Origin: Mycolicibacterium canariasense | GTDB lineage: Bacteria > Actinomycetota > Actinomycetes > Mycobacteriales > Mycobacteriaceae | Direction: 5' to 3' | Length of the DNA stretch: 64,000 bases | Assembly (NCBI RefSeq): GCF_002101555.1 | Contig: NZ_LQOL01000064.1 | Location: forward strand, 1 to 64,000 | Notes under the pieces: model-generated | Told to the model about the DNA's origin: nothing | What the model saw: only the letters and a program-made list of their open reading frames with translations | Database searches by the model: none | Shown: one piece after another, positions 49,459 to 58,412 of the stretch | Position numbering within the stretch: position 1 is the stretch's first letter | How the letters are laid out: the number at the start of each line of letters is the position of its first letter | Made by a program: the position numbers and the translations under genes

Positions 49459-50118
49459 TCAGACAGACTTGGTCACGCCGTAGTAGGCCACGATGTCGTC
49501 GGTGTCCTCGGTGGAGCTCGTCAGCGTGGCGTAGGAGCGCAGGAACGACTGACCGACGCAGCCGTCGACCTTGATGTGCGTGTCCTTCAAGGTGACGCGC
49601 ACCGGCGCCGCCTTGTACTCCTTCTTGTCGACGACGACGTTGGACACGGTGCCCGGCTTGGGATGGATCTCCAGGGTGCCCGAGATCGGGAACGAGACAC
49701 CGGTCGGGACGACACCGGTGACCAGGCCGAAGTTGACCTGGGCACCGACCTGGCCGATCAGGCGGACCTGGCCGAGCTCGATACCGCAACCGATCTGGTA
49801 GCCGGCCTCCAGCGTGCCGCCCTTGAGCGTGGTCTTGCCCTTACCGGTGACTGTCCCGGTGAACGTGCCACCCACCAGGTACTCGCGCGACGAGACGGCG
49901 GTCGTCAGCGGCGCGACGGGCAGCTGGGTCTCGTCCTTGGCAGCGACGGTCAGCACCCAGCCGTCCGGGGTGGTGACGACGCCGGGCTCGGCCGATGCCA
50001 CGACACCGTTGTCCGGCGGCGGGCCGGCGTCCCCGGCCGGCGGGTCGGCCAGCGCGAGCGGTGCGGTCACGAGCGGGAGCGCCATGCAAGTGGCCGCAAT
50101 GGCAAAACGCTTCAACAT
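49459..50118 (-). CDS. MspA-family porin
   Basis: 219 residues. Signal peptide (RFAIAATCMALPLVTAPLALA, cleavage near ALA-D), then TPDGWVLTVAAKDETQLPVAPL, SSREYLVGGTFTG, LEAGYQIGCGIELG and FLRSYATLTSSTEDTDDIVAY, all characteristic of MspA, the octameric outer-membrane channel of fast-growing mycobacteria. ATG preceded by GGAAGAAA. Followed by the proline-rich gene; preceded by a frameshifted relative. Confidence 0.9.
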   Translation of the reverse strand: MLKRFAIAATCMALPLVTAPLALADPPAGDAGPPPDNGVVASAEPGVVTTPDGWVLTVAAKDETQLPVAPLTTAVSSREYLVGGTFTGTVTGKGKTTLKGGTLEAGYQIGCGIELGQVRLIGQVGAQVNFGLVTGVVPTGVSFPISGTLEIHPKPGTVSNVVVDKKEYKAAPVRVTLKDTHIKVDGCVGQSFLRSYATLTSSTEDTDDIVAYYGVTKSV

Positions 50119-50146
50119 GTTTTCTTCCGTTCCGGTTGGCAGGTGG

Positions 50147-50835
50147 TCAGACGGCCTTGGTGACACCGAGATAGGTGATCACGTCGTCGGTGTTGTCGGT
50201 CGAACTCGTCAGCGTGGCGTACGAGCGGATGAACGACTGACCGGCGCACTGATCGGTCTTGATGCGCACGCCGGTGATGGTGACGCGGGCCGTGGTGCCC
50301 TTGAACTTCTTCTTGTCGATGGCGACCGTGGTCACCGTGCCCGGCTTCAGGTAGATCTTGCCCTGCAGGGAAACGCCAATACCGGTGGTGGCGTTGGTGA
50401 ACGGGAGGTTGATGCCCGGGCTGAGGCTGGCGCCGGGGTTGATCTCGGTCTCGTCGGAGATGATGCCGCAGCCGATCTGCTCACCGGCCTCAAGGGTGCC
50501 GCCGTTCAGTTTGGTCTTGCCCCGCCGGTGATCTTGCCGGTGAAGGTGCCGGCAATCAGGTACTCGCGCGACGAGACGGCGGTGGTGAGCGGTGCCACCG
50601 GCAGCTGGGTCTCGTTGCTTCCGGACACCTCCAGGTGCCAGCCGTCCGGGGTGTTCAGCACACCCGGGGCGCCGGACGGAACCGCACCCTCGGGCGGCAG
50701 GGGGTTGGTGGGATCCACTGGCACAATTGCAGAGTCGGGGGCCGGGGGAGGCGGCACCGGGTCCGCCAGCGCGAGAGGTGCAGTCGCAACCGGCACCAGC
50801 ACGCAGGCAGCCAGAGCGGCAAGTTGGTTCATCAT
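50147..50835 (-). pseudogene. MspA-family porin gene with a single-base frameshift
   Basis: Reading from the ATG at 50835, the protein has a signal peptide (LAALAACVLVPVATAPLALA), then TPDGWHLEVSGSNETQLPVA and SSREYLIAGTFTGKITG, and breaks at about 50519-50526, where the sequence CTTGCCCCGCCGGTG is one base shorter than the intact neighbour's CTTGCCCTTACCGGTG. After one inserted base the other frame stays open to 50147, reading LNGGTLEAGEQIGCGI and ending RSYATLTSSTDNTDDVITYLG. Length is 689 bases, one short of 230 codons. Either a recent inactivation or a sequencing error in a short C run. Confidence 0.85.
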
Positions 50836-51186
50836 GGTGGTGAAATCGCCCTCTCGTGGTCGAATCCAGAGTTCAACGGATGTGTAACGAATACGTCGCG
50901 AGGAAGCGTCCAATGACCGGGTTTCCGAACGGTGAACGGAGCGCGAACAATTCACGCCCTGTTCCCGTCGAGTGAGCGTCTTCGAGCTGGGGTTCTTTTG
51001 GGAATCACAGTATGCCCCAATGATTTCCACAGACCGACGCAAACCAATGGACGGTAGATGGAAGCTGCCCGTTGGGTGTTCGTTCACCGTTCGGACATGT
51101 GGTGAATGGACCGTGTGTCGAGTTGCCGTCTCGGCGCCGGTTCACCCGGCCGGGACCGTGAACCGAACGTATGTGGAGGAACAGTC
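50836..51186. other. Divergent regulatory region between the mspA-like gene and a secreted protein
   Basis: 351 bases with no supported gene. It holds a 14-base perfect inverted repeat whose halves are 140 bases apart (50925-50938 and 51081-51094). The right-hand gene's Shine-Dalgarno TGGAGGAAC is at the end. Confidence 0.55.
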
Positions 51187-51741
51187 GTGAAGTCATCTCG
51201 GTTGGTCGCCTGGACCGGAAGGGCCGGGGTGGTGTCGATCGTCGCGTTCGGCATCGGACTGGCCGGCGCCGTCACCGCACACGCCGACGATGCCGATTCC
51301 GACACCGCGGCGCCCGGGCCGGCGGCACAGGCAGTGCAGGCTCAGGTCGGAGCGGTCACTTCGGAGAATGCCGATCCCGCGGCGGTCGCGGCATGCGGGC
51401 AGTTCGCCCAGGTGCTCGATGGTTCCGCCCAGTACTACGGGGACTTTGCCGACTCGCTCGAGGGATCGGACTACAACGATCCGGCCGTGGCCAGCAGCAA
51501 CGCGACCGGCCGGATGGCGTTGCGCCAGGCGGCCGGTACGGCGATGGATGCCGCGAACACGCCGGGCCTGACACCGGACATTTCCGACCCGATGCGGACC
51601 TGGTCGCTGGGCGCCACCAAGCTGCTGGTGAAGATGGGGTTGCGCATTCCCGGCGACAGCCTCAACAGCACCGCCACCGAGATGAACAACCAGGCCACCA
51701 AAGTCCAGGAAGCCTGCGCCGCGGCCGGGACGCACGCCTGA
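51187..51741 (+). CDS. Secreted protein of unknown function
   Basis: 184 residues. Signal peptide (residues 1-35: KSSRLVAWTGRAGVVSIVAF, core then AGAVTAHA-DD). Mature region is mainly helical, with CGQFAQVLDGSAQYYGDFAD and WSLGATKLLVKMGLRIPGDS and two cysteines that could form a disulphide. I do not recognise the family beyond a mycobacterial conserved exported protein. GTG start with GGAGG eight bases upstream. Followed four bases later by a lipoprotein gene. Confidence 0.75.
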   Translation: MKSSRLVAWTGRAGVVSIVAFGIGLAGAVTAHADDADSDTAAPGPAAQAVQAQVGAVTSENADPAAVAACGQFAQVLDGSAQYYGDFADSLEGSDYNDPAVASSNATGRMALRQAAGTAMDAANTPGLTPDISDPMRTWSLGATKLLVKMGLRIPGDSLNSTATEMNNQATKVQEACAAAGTHA

Positions 51742-51745
51742 CCCG

Positions 51746-52429
51746 GTGAAGATCATCGTTGTGGGGGCGCTCGCCCTCGCCCTCGGATTGACAGGATGCT
51801 CGTCGGGATCGGAGTCGGGTGCCGTCGCGGCCCCCAAGCCCGTGGCCGACTCGGCGCTGCCGGGATTGCTGCTGAGCGCCAAGGACGTGGACGCGATCAT
51901 GGGGACCTCCGGCATGACACCGCAGAACCCGGTCGATGTGATGGGCGATCGCCGGAACCTGCTGCCCAACCTCAACTGCCTCGGCGTGTGGCAGGTCAAC
52001 GAGGCCCCGATCTACGACCCCAGCCACTACAAGTCGCTGCGCCAGCAAATGTTGCGCACGCCCAACAGCGACCAATGGGACAGCCTCGTGGTGCAGTCGG
52101 CGGTCACCTACCGCACCGCCGACGCAGCCCGGGCGTTCTTCGACGATTCGGCCGGCCGGTGGTCCAAGTGCACCAACCACACCGTCAACATCCGGCTCAA
52201 CGAACAGACGCTGCCCAAGTGGGTGAGCGGCCCCCTGGACAAGTCGGACAGCGTGCTCGCGATGCCGTACACCCGCACGGCCGGCGACCAGATCCGGTCC
52301 TGCCAGCGCGCGCTGGCCGTCGCCGCCAACCTGATCCTCGACGTCCAGGCCTGCAAACCGCAACAACAGCAGCCCGTCACGGCGGCCGCCGACATCGCCG
52401 CCGCGATCGAGGCGAAGATGCCCCGATGA
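51746..52429 (+). CDS. Sensor-domain (PknH extracellular-like) lipoprotein
   Basis: 227 residues. Lipoprotein signal IIVVGALALALGLTGC with lipidated Cys18. The mature part (LLLSAKDVDAIMGTSGM, VVQSAVTYRTADAARAFFDD, then LAVAANLILDVQAC) matches the extracellular sensor-like domain found in PknH and many mycobacterial lipoproteins, with conserved cysteines near 78, 142, 185 and 203. GTG start four bases after the preceding stop, so one operon. Ligand unknown. Confidence 0.78.
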   Translation: MKIIVVGALALALGLTGCSSGSESGAVAAPKPVADSALPGLLLSAKDVDAIMGTSGMTPQNPVDVMGDRRNLLPNLNCLGVWQVNEAPIYDPSHYKSLRQQMLRTPNSDQWDSLVVQSAVTYRTADAARAFFDDSAGRWSKCTNHTVNIRLNEQTLPKWVSGPLDKSDSVLAMPYTRTAGDQIRSCQRALAVAANLILDVQACKPQQQQPVTAAADIAAAIEAKMPR

Positions 52430-52641
52430 TCGCCCGGATGACGAGGTGTGCGGCCGGGTGCCGTCCGTTCCACCGGGGACGGGACAGCGGCGGCCAACTG
52501 TTACTCTCGTAGACTGTTTGACGCGCGACTGTTCAGGCTGGAAGCAGCTGAACCGGGCACCGCGCACGACTTGACCAAAACGCTGGATCAACCAGCCCCA
52601 TTGGCACGCCGCGACAAGTGCTCGGCTGCGCAGGAGGAAGA

Positions 52642-53967
52642 GTGCTTTCGGCTTTCATCTCGTCATTGCGGACGGCCGACCTCAGGCGCAAGATCCTGTT
52701 CACGCTGGCAATCGTGATCCTCTACCGGGTCGGCGCATCGATCCCGTCGCCCGGCGTCAACTACCCCAACGTGCAGAAGTGCATCGAGCAGGTCAGTGGT
52801 GGCAGTTCCGCGCAGATCTACTCGCTGATCAACCTGTTCTCCGGCGGTGCACTGCTGCAGCTGACGGTGTTCGCCGTCGGCGTGATGCCCTACATCACGG
52901 CCAGCATCATCGTGCAGCTGCTGACGGTGGTGATCCCGCGGTTCGAGCAGCTGCGTAAAGAAGGCCAGGCCGGCCAGGCCAAGATGACGCAGTACACGCG
53001 CTACCTGGCGGTCGCGCTGGCCATCCTGCAGGGCACCAGCATCGTGGCACTGGCCGCCAACGGTGGCCTGCTGCAGGGCTGCAACCTCGACATCATCGAT
53101 GACACGTCGATCTTCGGCTTGATCGTCATCGTGCTGGTGCTCACGGCCGGTGCCTCGCTCGTCATGTGGATGGGTGAGCTGGTCACCGAGCGCGGTATCG
53201 GCAACGGCATGTCACTGCTGATCTTCGCCGGTATCGCCGCCCGCATCCCGTCCGAGGGCAAGACGATCCTGGACAGCCGCGGCGGGATCGTCTTCGCCGC
53301 CGTCTGTGTGGCCGCCCTGGCGATCATCGTCGGTGTGGTGTTCGTCGAGCAGGGCCAGCGCCGGATCCCGGTGCAGTACGCCAAGCGCATGGTCGGCCGA
53401 CGCATGTACGGCGGTACCTCGACCTACCTGCCGTTGAAGGTCAACCAGGCCGGCGTCATCCCGGTGATCTTCGCGTCCTCGCTGATCTACATCCCGCACC
53501 TGATCACCCAGCTGATCCAGAGCGGCCGGTCCGAGCCGAGTAACGGCTGGTGGGACCGGTTCGTGGCCAACTACCTGACCAACCCTGCCGACCCGGTCTA
53601 CATCGCGATCTACTTCGGCCTGATCATCTTCTTCACCTACTTCTACGTCTCCATCACGTTCAACCCCGACGAGCGGGCGGACGAGATGAAGAAGTTCGGT
53701 GGCTTCATCCCCGGTATCCGGCCCGGTAAGCCGACCGCGGACTACCTGCGCTATGTGCTGAGCCGTATTACTCTTCCGGGATCGATCTACCTCGGTGTGA
53801 TCGCCGTACTGCCCAACCTCTTCCTGGAGATCGGTAACTCCGGGTCGGTACAGAACCTGCCGTTCGGTGGGACGGCGGTACTGATCATGATCGGTGTCGG
53901 CCTGGATACGGTCAAACAGATCGAGAGCCAGCTCATGCAGCGCAACTACGAGGGTTTCTTGAAGTGA
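52642..53967 (+). CDS. secY: Preprotein translocase subunit SecY
   Basis: 441 residues with ten transmembrane helices. Motifs GVMPYITASIIVQLL (helix 2 region) and GERGIGNGMSLLIFAGI-like at about 185-200, and the cytoplasmic loop KRMVGRRMYGGTSTYLPLKV, are diagnostic. Core channel of Sec export. GTG start after GGAGGAAGA. A TAGACT at 52510-52515 is a possible -10 for this operon (secY-adk-map). Confidence 0.98.
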   Translation: MLSAFISSLRTADLRRKILFTLAIVILYRVGASIPSPGVNYPNVQKCIEQVSGGSSAQIYSLINLFSGGALLQLTVFAVGVMPYITASIIVQLLTVVIPRFEQLRKEGQAGQAKMTQYTRYLAVALAILQGTSIVALAANGGLLQGCNLDIIDDTSIFGLIVIVLVLTAGASLVMWMGELVTERGIGNGMSLLIFAGIAARIPSEGKTILDSRGGIVFAAVCVAALAIIVGVVFVEQGQRRIPVQYAKRMVGRRMYGGTSTYLPLKVNQAGVIPVIFASSLIYIPHLITQLIQSGRSEPSNGWWDRFVANYLTNPADPVYIAIYFGLIIFFTYFYVSITFNPDERADEMKKFGGFIPGIRPGKPTADYLRYVLSRITLPGSIYLGVIAVLPNLFLEIGNSGSVQNLPFGGTAVLIMIGVGLDTVKQIESQLMQRNYEGFLK

Positions 53968-53983
53968 GAGAGGGTTCCCCAAA

Positions 53984-54529
53984 GTGAGAATCGTTTTGCT
54001 CGGCCCGCCAGGTGCCGGTAAAGGCACTCAGGCAGAGAAGCTGGCCGAGAAGCTTGGGGTCCCGCAGATCTCCACCGGCGACCTGTTCCGGCACAACATC
54101 TCGGGCGGCACGCCGCTGGGGCTGGAAGCCAAGAAGTACCTGGACGCCGGTGACCTGGTGCCCGCGTCGCTGACCAACGCACTGGTCGACGACCGTATCG
54201 ACGATGACGACGCGGCGGCCGGGTTCATTCTCGACGGCTTCCCGCGCTCGGTGGAACAAGCCGAGGCGCTCAAGGAGATGCTGGCCAAGCGCGGCCTGAC
54301 GCTCGACGCCGTGGTCGAGTTCCGGGTTCCCGAGGACGAACTGGTCGAGCGCCTCAAGGGCCGCGGCCGTGCCGACGACACCGAAGAGGTCATCCGCAAC
54401 CGATTCAAGGTGTACCGCGAGGAGACCGCTCCGCTGTTGGACTACTACGCCGGCCAGCTCAAGACCGTCGACGCCGTGGGTTCCCTGGACGAGGTGTTCG
54501 CGCGGGCGCTGCACGCGCTCGGCCGCTGA
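53984..54529 (+). CDS. adk: Adenylate kinase
   Basis: 181 residues, the short form lacking the zinc LID domain. P-loop GPPGAGKGTQAEKLAEKLGV at residues 7-26, then GFILDGFPRSVEQA (AMP-binding signature). Interconverts ATP+AMP and 2 ADP. GTG start 16 bases after the secY stop. Confidence 0.98.
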   Translation: MRIVLLGPPGAGKGTQAEKLAEKLGVPQISTGDLFRHNISGGTPLGLEAKKYLDAGDLVPASLTNALVDDRIDDDDAAAGFILDGFPRSVEQAEALKEMLAKRGLTLDAVVEFRVPEDELVERLKGRGRADDTEEVIRNRFKVYREETAPLLDYYAGQLKTVDAVGSLDEVFARALHALGR

Positions 54530-54540
54530 AGTAGGCGATC

Positions 54541-55341
54541 GTGATCTCGGTGCCCGGACGGCGTAAGACCGTTGCGCAGCGCAGCGCCGGTGAACTCGAT
54601 GCCATGGCGGCCGCCGGTGCGCTCGTCGCGGCGGCGTTGCAGGCCGTTCAGCGGGCCGCGGCGCCGGGGGTGTCCACCGGCGAACTGGACCGCATCGCCG
54701 AAGCGGTGATTCGTGATGGCGGCGGCGTGCCGTCCTTCCTCGGTTACCACGGCTATCCGGCCACCGTCTGCGCGTCCGTCAACGACCGCGTCGTGCACGG
54801 TATCCCGTCCGATGGCGAGGTGCTGGCCGACGGCGACCTGGTGTCGATCGACTGCGGGGCCATCCTGGACAAGTGGCACGGCGACTCGGCCGTCACCTTC
54901 GGTGTCGGTACCTTGATCGCCGCCGACGAACTGCTCTCCGAGGCCACCCGGCTGTCGATGGAGGCCGGCATCGCGGCGATGGTTCCCGGTAACCGGCTCA
55001 CCGACGTGTCGCACGCCATCGAGACCGGCACCCGCGCCGCGGAGGCCCGCCACGATCGCAGGTACGGCATCGTCGCTGGGTACGGAGGCCACGGCATCGG
55101 CCGTGAGATGCACATGGACCCGTTCCTGCCCAACGAGGGGTCACCGGGGCGGGGCCCGTATCTGGCGGTCGGCTCGGTGCTGGCCATCGAACCGATGCTC
55201 ACCCTGGGCACCACCAAGACCAAGATCCTCGACGACGAATGGACCGTCGTCACCACCGATGGTTCCCGCGCCGCGCATTGGGAACACACCGTCGCGGTCA
55301 CCGCGGACGGACCGCGCATCCTGACCTTGCTGCCCGCTTGA
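54541..55341 (+). CDS. map: Type I methionine aminopeptidase
   Basis: 266 residues. Metal ligands occur in SIDCGAILDKWHGDSAVTF (two Asp), GGHGIGREMHMDPF (His) and AIEPMLTLG and WEHTVAVT (two Glu). Removes initiator methionine. This is the short form without the N-terminal zinc/SH3 extension. GTG start 11 bases after the adk stop. Confidence 0.97.
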   Translation: MISVPGRRKTVAQRSAGELDAMAAAGALVAAALQAVQRAAAPGVSTGELDRIAEAVIRDGGGVPSFLGYHGYPATVCASVNDRVVHGIPSDGEVLADGDLVSIDCGAILDKWHGDSAVTFGVGTLIAADELLSEATRLSMEAGIAAMVPGNRLTDVSHAIETGTRAAEARHDRRYGIVAGYGGHGIGREMHMDPFLPNEGSPGRGPYLAVGSVLAIEPMLTLGTTKTKILDDEWTVVTTDGSRAAHWEHTVAVTADGPRILTLLPA

Positions 55342-55370
55342 CGCGCCATCTCAGGGCAGACGCGTACCTT

Positions 55371-55398
55371 TGAACCGGATCACCACCCACGTCGTGTC
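55371..55398 (+). promoter_or_regulatory. SigL-type promoter before sigL (autoregulation)
   Basis: TGAACC (-35, 55371-55376) and CGTGTC (-10, 55393-55398) separated by exactly 16 bases, matching the SigL consensus known from M. tuberculosis as I recall it. It lies 17 bases before the sigL start codon. Confidence 0.85.
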
Positions 55399-55415
55399 AG
55401 AGACGGAGGTTGGTA

Positions 55416-55931
55416 GTGGACGATCCGGAGGCCGCAATGATGCGGGTGCTGTATGACGAGCACGCGGGCGCATTGTGGCGGTATGCCCTGCGGTTGACGG
55501 GCGATGCCGCCCGCGCCGAGGACGTGGTGCAGGAAACGCTGCTGCGGGCCTGGCGGCATCCCGAGGTGACCGCCGATCCGGACCGCCCCGCGCGTGCATG
55601 GCTGTTCACCGTCGCGCGTAATCTCGTCATCGACGAACGGCGGAGTGCACGGTATCGGAACGAGACCGGCACCCCCGACGTCGAACAGGCCGCCGACCGG
55701 GCCGGCCCCGACGAAGTGGATTCCGCGCTGGACCGGCTACTCATCAGCACCGCGCTGAGCGAACTCTCCGAGGATCATCGCGCGGTGGTCAAGCGTGCCT
55801 ATTACCAGGGCATGACCACCGCCCAGATCGCCGCCGACCTCCAGATAGCCGAAGGCACCGTGAAGTCCCGCCTGCACTACGCGGTACGGGCGCTACGTCT
55901 CAATCTGCAGGAGATGGGGGTGACGCGATGA
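55416..55931 (+). CDS. sigL: ECF RNA polymerase sigma factor SigL
   Basis: 171 residues, two-domain ECF sigma. Sigma-2 region with DEHAGALWRYALRLTGDAAR, EDVVQETLLRAWRHPE and WLFTVARNLVIDERRSAR; sigma-4 with LSELSEDHRAVVKRAYYQGM, then TAQIAADLQIAEGTVKSRLH. The neighbours (map upstream, rslA downstream) match sigL in M. tuberculosis. I used the GTG six bases after GGAGG. The promoter in front matches its own consensus. Confidence 0.94.
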   Translation: MDDPEAAMMRVLYDEHAGALWRYALRLTGDAARAEDVVQETLLRAWRHPEVTADPDRPARAWLFTVARNLVIDERRSARYRNETGTPDVEQAADRAGPDEVDSALDRLLISTALSELSEDHRAVVKRAYYQGMTTAQIAADLQIAEGTVKSRLHYAVRALRLNLQEMGVTR

Positions 55932-56647
55932 CCGGGTTCGACACGATCTCCGACGGCGATCAGTACGCCACCTGGGACGCCTCCTATGTGCTGGGTGCGC
56001 TCTCTCCGGCCGAGCGGCGTGAATACGAGGCGCACCTGCGCGGCTGCGCCCGGTGCAGCGCCGCGGTGGCCGAACTGACCGGTATGCCCGCCCTTCTGGC
56101 GATGGTCGACGCGGCCGATATCGAGGCGATGGATTCCGGCGAACCCGCACCGGCCCCGCCGCCGGAACTCCGCGAACAGGTGATCGACCAGGTGCGTTCG
56201 CGCCGGCGCCGGTCCCGGTGGGTGACCACGGCCGCGGTGGGACTGGCGGCCGCGCTGCTGGCGGTCGGCGCCGTGGTGGCCATCCGCCCCGACGTCTTCG
56301 GCCTGCAGCAGGGCACCACCCAGCAGGCCGCGCCGTCGCTGGAGATGACCAAGGTCAACCAGACGCCGATCGCGGCGAGCATCACCATGTCCGGTTACAC
56401 CTGGGGCACCCGCATCGATATGGCGTGCAGTTACGGCGACTGGGGACAGCGCGGCGCCAAGCCGCAGAACCTGGGAATGGTGGTGGTCGGCAAGGACGGC
56501 CGGCGCGACCAGATCGCCACCTGGCTCGGACTGTCCGGCGCCACCGCGCTGCCCAGCGGAAACACCCCGTTGCCGATGAACGAAATCGCGGCCGTGCAAC
56601 TGGTTTCGGCGGACGACGGAAAGGTGCTGCTGGAAAGAAACCTGTGA
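55928..56647 (+). CDS. rslA: Anti-sigma-L factor RslA (zinc-associated anti-sigma)
   Basis: 239 residues. ZAS motif His36-x3-Cys40-x2-Cys43 in the cytoplasmic N-terminus, one transmembrane helix at about 99-119 (WVTTAAVGLAAALLAVGAVV), then an extracytoplasmic domain (about 120-239). It holds SigL until an oxidative or envelope signal releases the zinc or triggers proteolysis. ATGA overlap with sigL. Confidence 0.93.
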   Translation: MTGFDTISDGDQYATWDASYVLGALSPAERREYEAHLRGCARCSAAVAELTGMPALLAMVDAADIEAMDSGEPAPAPPPELREQVIDQVRSRRRRSRWVTTAAVGLAAALLAVGAVVAIRPDVFGLQQGTTQQAAPSLEMTKVNQTPIAASITMSGYTWGTRIDMACSYGDWGQRGAKPQNLGMVVVGKDGRRDQIATWLGLSGATALPSGNTPLPMNEIAAVQLVSADDGKVLLERNL

Positions 56648-56661
56648 ATCGGTCCGATGAG

Positions 56662-56689
56662 TGAACCCGATCCGGACCGGGCGCGTGTC
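56662..56689 (+). promoter_or_regulatory. Second SigL-type promoter, before the ThDP-enzyme operon
   Basis: TGAACC (56662-56667), 16 bases, CGTGTC (56684-56689): the same hexamers and spacing as the sigL promoter. The next start codon is at 56718, giving a leader of about 20 nt. This puts the four following genes under SigL. Confidence 0.85.
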
Positions 56690-56717
56690 ACCTGCAGAAC
56701 GAGAAAGCGGGTGAGCA

Positions 56718-58412
56718 GTGTCCGAACAGGTGACCAGCACGCACCGGGTTGTCGACCACATCGTCGGTCGGCTGGCGCGGCACGGGGTACGGCACATCTT
56801 CGGCGTCGACGGCGCCAATATCGAGGATCTCTACGACGCGGCGCATTTCTGCGAAGAACTCACCGCGGTATTGGCCAAACACGAATTCTCGGCAGCGACA
56901 ATGGCCGACGGGTATCGCCGCGGCGGTGCCGGGCTGGGGGTGGTGGCCGCCACCTCGGGTGGTGGTTCACTGAATCTTGTTGCCGCACTGGGGGAGTCGC
57001 TCACCAGCCGGATCCCGGTGCTGGCGCTGGTCGGCCAACCGCCAACGGCCATGGATGGCCGCGGCTCGTTCCAGGACACCAGCGGACTGGGCGGGGCGCT
57101 GGACGCCGAGGCGTTGTTCTCGGCGGTGTCGGTGTACTGCCGGCGGGTGCTGGACCCCGCCACCATCGATACCGCGCTGACCGAGGCGCTGGCCGCCACA
57201 CGCCGCGGTCCCGCGGTGTTGTTGCTGCCAAAAGACGTGCAGCAGAGTCTCTTTGACGCCGATATCGACGCCAACGTAGCTGCCCCACTGCCGCCCAGCG
57301 TTTCGCTCGGCGATCCGGCCCCGATAGCCGCGCACCTGCGCCGGGCGCACGGACCCGTGACGATCATCGCCGGTGAGCAGGTCGCCCGCGACGACGCCCG
57401 CGACGAACTGGAACGGTTGCGTGCGATCCTGCGGGCCAGGGTGGCCACCGTGCCCGACGCCAAGGATGTCAGCGGCGCACCCGGTCTCGGTTCCTCTTCC
57501 GCGCTGGGCGTGACCGGCGTGATGGGGCATCCCGGTGTGGCCGAGGTGGTGGCCGACAGTGCGGTCTGCGTGTTGGTCGGCACCCGGCTGCCGGCCACGG
57601 CACGCGCCGGGCTGGACGGCGCGCTGGCCCAGGTCCCGGTGTTGTCGCTGGGGGCCGAACCGCCGTACCCGCCGAGCCTGCACGTGCACACCGACGATCT
57701 GCGCGGATCTCTGCGCATGCTCAACGCCGCGTTATCAGGTCCGCTTGGAGTCACTGTGCCCGAACGGATTCCGCATGCCGAACTGAGCCCGCCGGCTCAT
57801 CACGGCGACGGGATCCGGTACCGCGACGCGATGGCCGCACTGGACCGGGCGCTGCCGGACGGTACCGACATCGTGGTCGACGCGGGAAACACCGGTGCGT
57901 CCGCGATCCACTACCTGCCGGTGCGCCGTGGCGGGCGATTCGTGGTGGCGCTCGGGATGGGTGGGATGGGCTACAGCTTCGGCGCCGGTATCGGAATGTG
58001 TTTCGGACGGCACCGGCGAACCGTCATCATCGCCGGCGACGGATCGTTCTTCATGCACGGCCTGGAGTTGCACACCGCCATCCAGTACCGCCTACCGGTG
58101 ACCGTGGTGTTGTTCAACAACAATGCCCACGCCATGTGCGTCACCCGCGAGCAATTGTTCTACCGAGACCTGCACAGCTACAACCGCTTCGCGCCGAGCA
58201 AGCTCGGTGCCGGACTGTCCGCGATGTTCCCCGGCCTGCCCGCCGTCGACATTGCCGAGCTCGGCGCGCTACCCCAGGCGCTGCAGACCGCCCTCGATGC
58301 CGAGGGACCCTCGGTGGTCAGCATCGAATGCTCCGCCGATGAAATACCGCCGTTTGCACCATTTCTGGAGAACAAGGAGAGCCCCGCCCATGTCCCTGCC
58401 CGCACTCGCTGA
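56718..58412 (+). CDS. Thiamine-diphosphate-dependent enzyme (acetolactate synthase / decarboxylase superfamily)
   Basis: 564 residues in the three-domain PYR-middle-PP layout. The catalytic glutamate of the PYR domain is Glu56 (HEFSAATMADGYRR). The ThDP-binding motif GDGSFFMHGLELHTAIQY closes with VVLFNNNAHAM in the C-terminal domain. It is not clearly an acetolactate synthase: no regulatory subunit gene is near, and context suggests decarboxylation of a 2-oxo acid with transfer of the activated aldehyde. GTG start after AAAGCGGGTGAG. Overlaps the SRPBCC gene by 23 bases and follows a SigL-type promoter. Confidence 0.88.
   Translation: MSEQVTSTHRVVDHIVGRLARHGVRHIFGVDGANIEDLYDAAHFCEELTAVLAKHEFSAATMADGYRRGGAGLGVVAATSGGGSLNLVAALGESLTSRIPVLALVGQPPTAMDGRGSFQDTSGLGGALDAEALFSAVSVYCRRVLDPATIDTALTEALAATRRGPAVLLLPKDVQQSLFDADIDANVAAPLPPSVSLGDPAPIAAHLRRAHGPVTIIAGEQVARDDARDELERLRAILRARVATVPDAKDVSGAPGLGSSSALGVTGVMGHPGVAEVVADSAVCVLVGTRLPATARAGLDGALAQVPVLSLGAEPPYPPSLHVHTDDLRGSLRMLNAALSGPLGVTVPERIPHAELSPPAHHGDGIRYRDAMAALDRALPDGTDIVVDAGNTGASAIHYLPVRRGGRFVVALGMGGMGYSFGAGIGMCFGRHRRTVIIAGDGSFFMHGLELHTAIQYRLPVTVVLFNNNAHAMCVTREQLFYRDLHSYNRFAPSKLGAGLSAMFPGLPAVDIAELGALPQALQTALDAEGPSVVSIECSADEIPPFAPFLENKESPAHVPARTR

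Noticed and set aside
50147..50835. Programmed frameshift in the MspA-family gene
   Set aside because: No slippery heptamer or stimulatory structure is seen; a simple one-base loss relative to the neighbour explains it.
56718..58412. Calling the ThDP enzyme ilvB (acetolactate synthase)
   Set aside because: No ilvN or branched-chain genes are adjacent; only superfamily motifs are visible.
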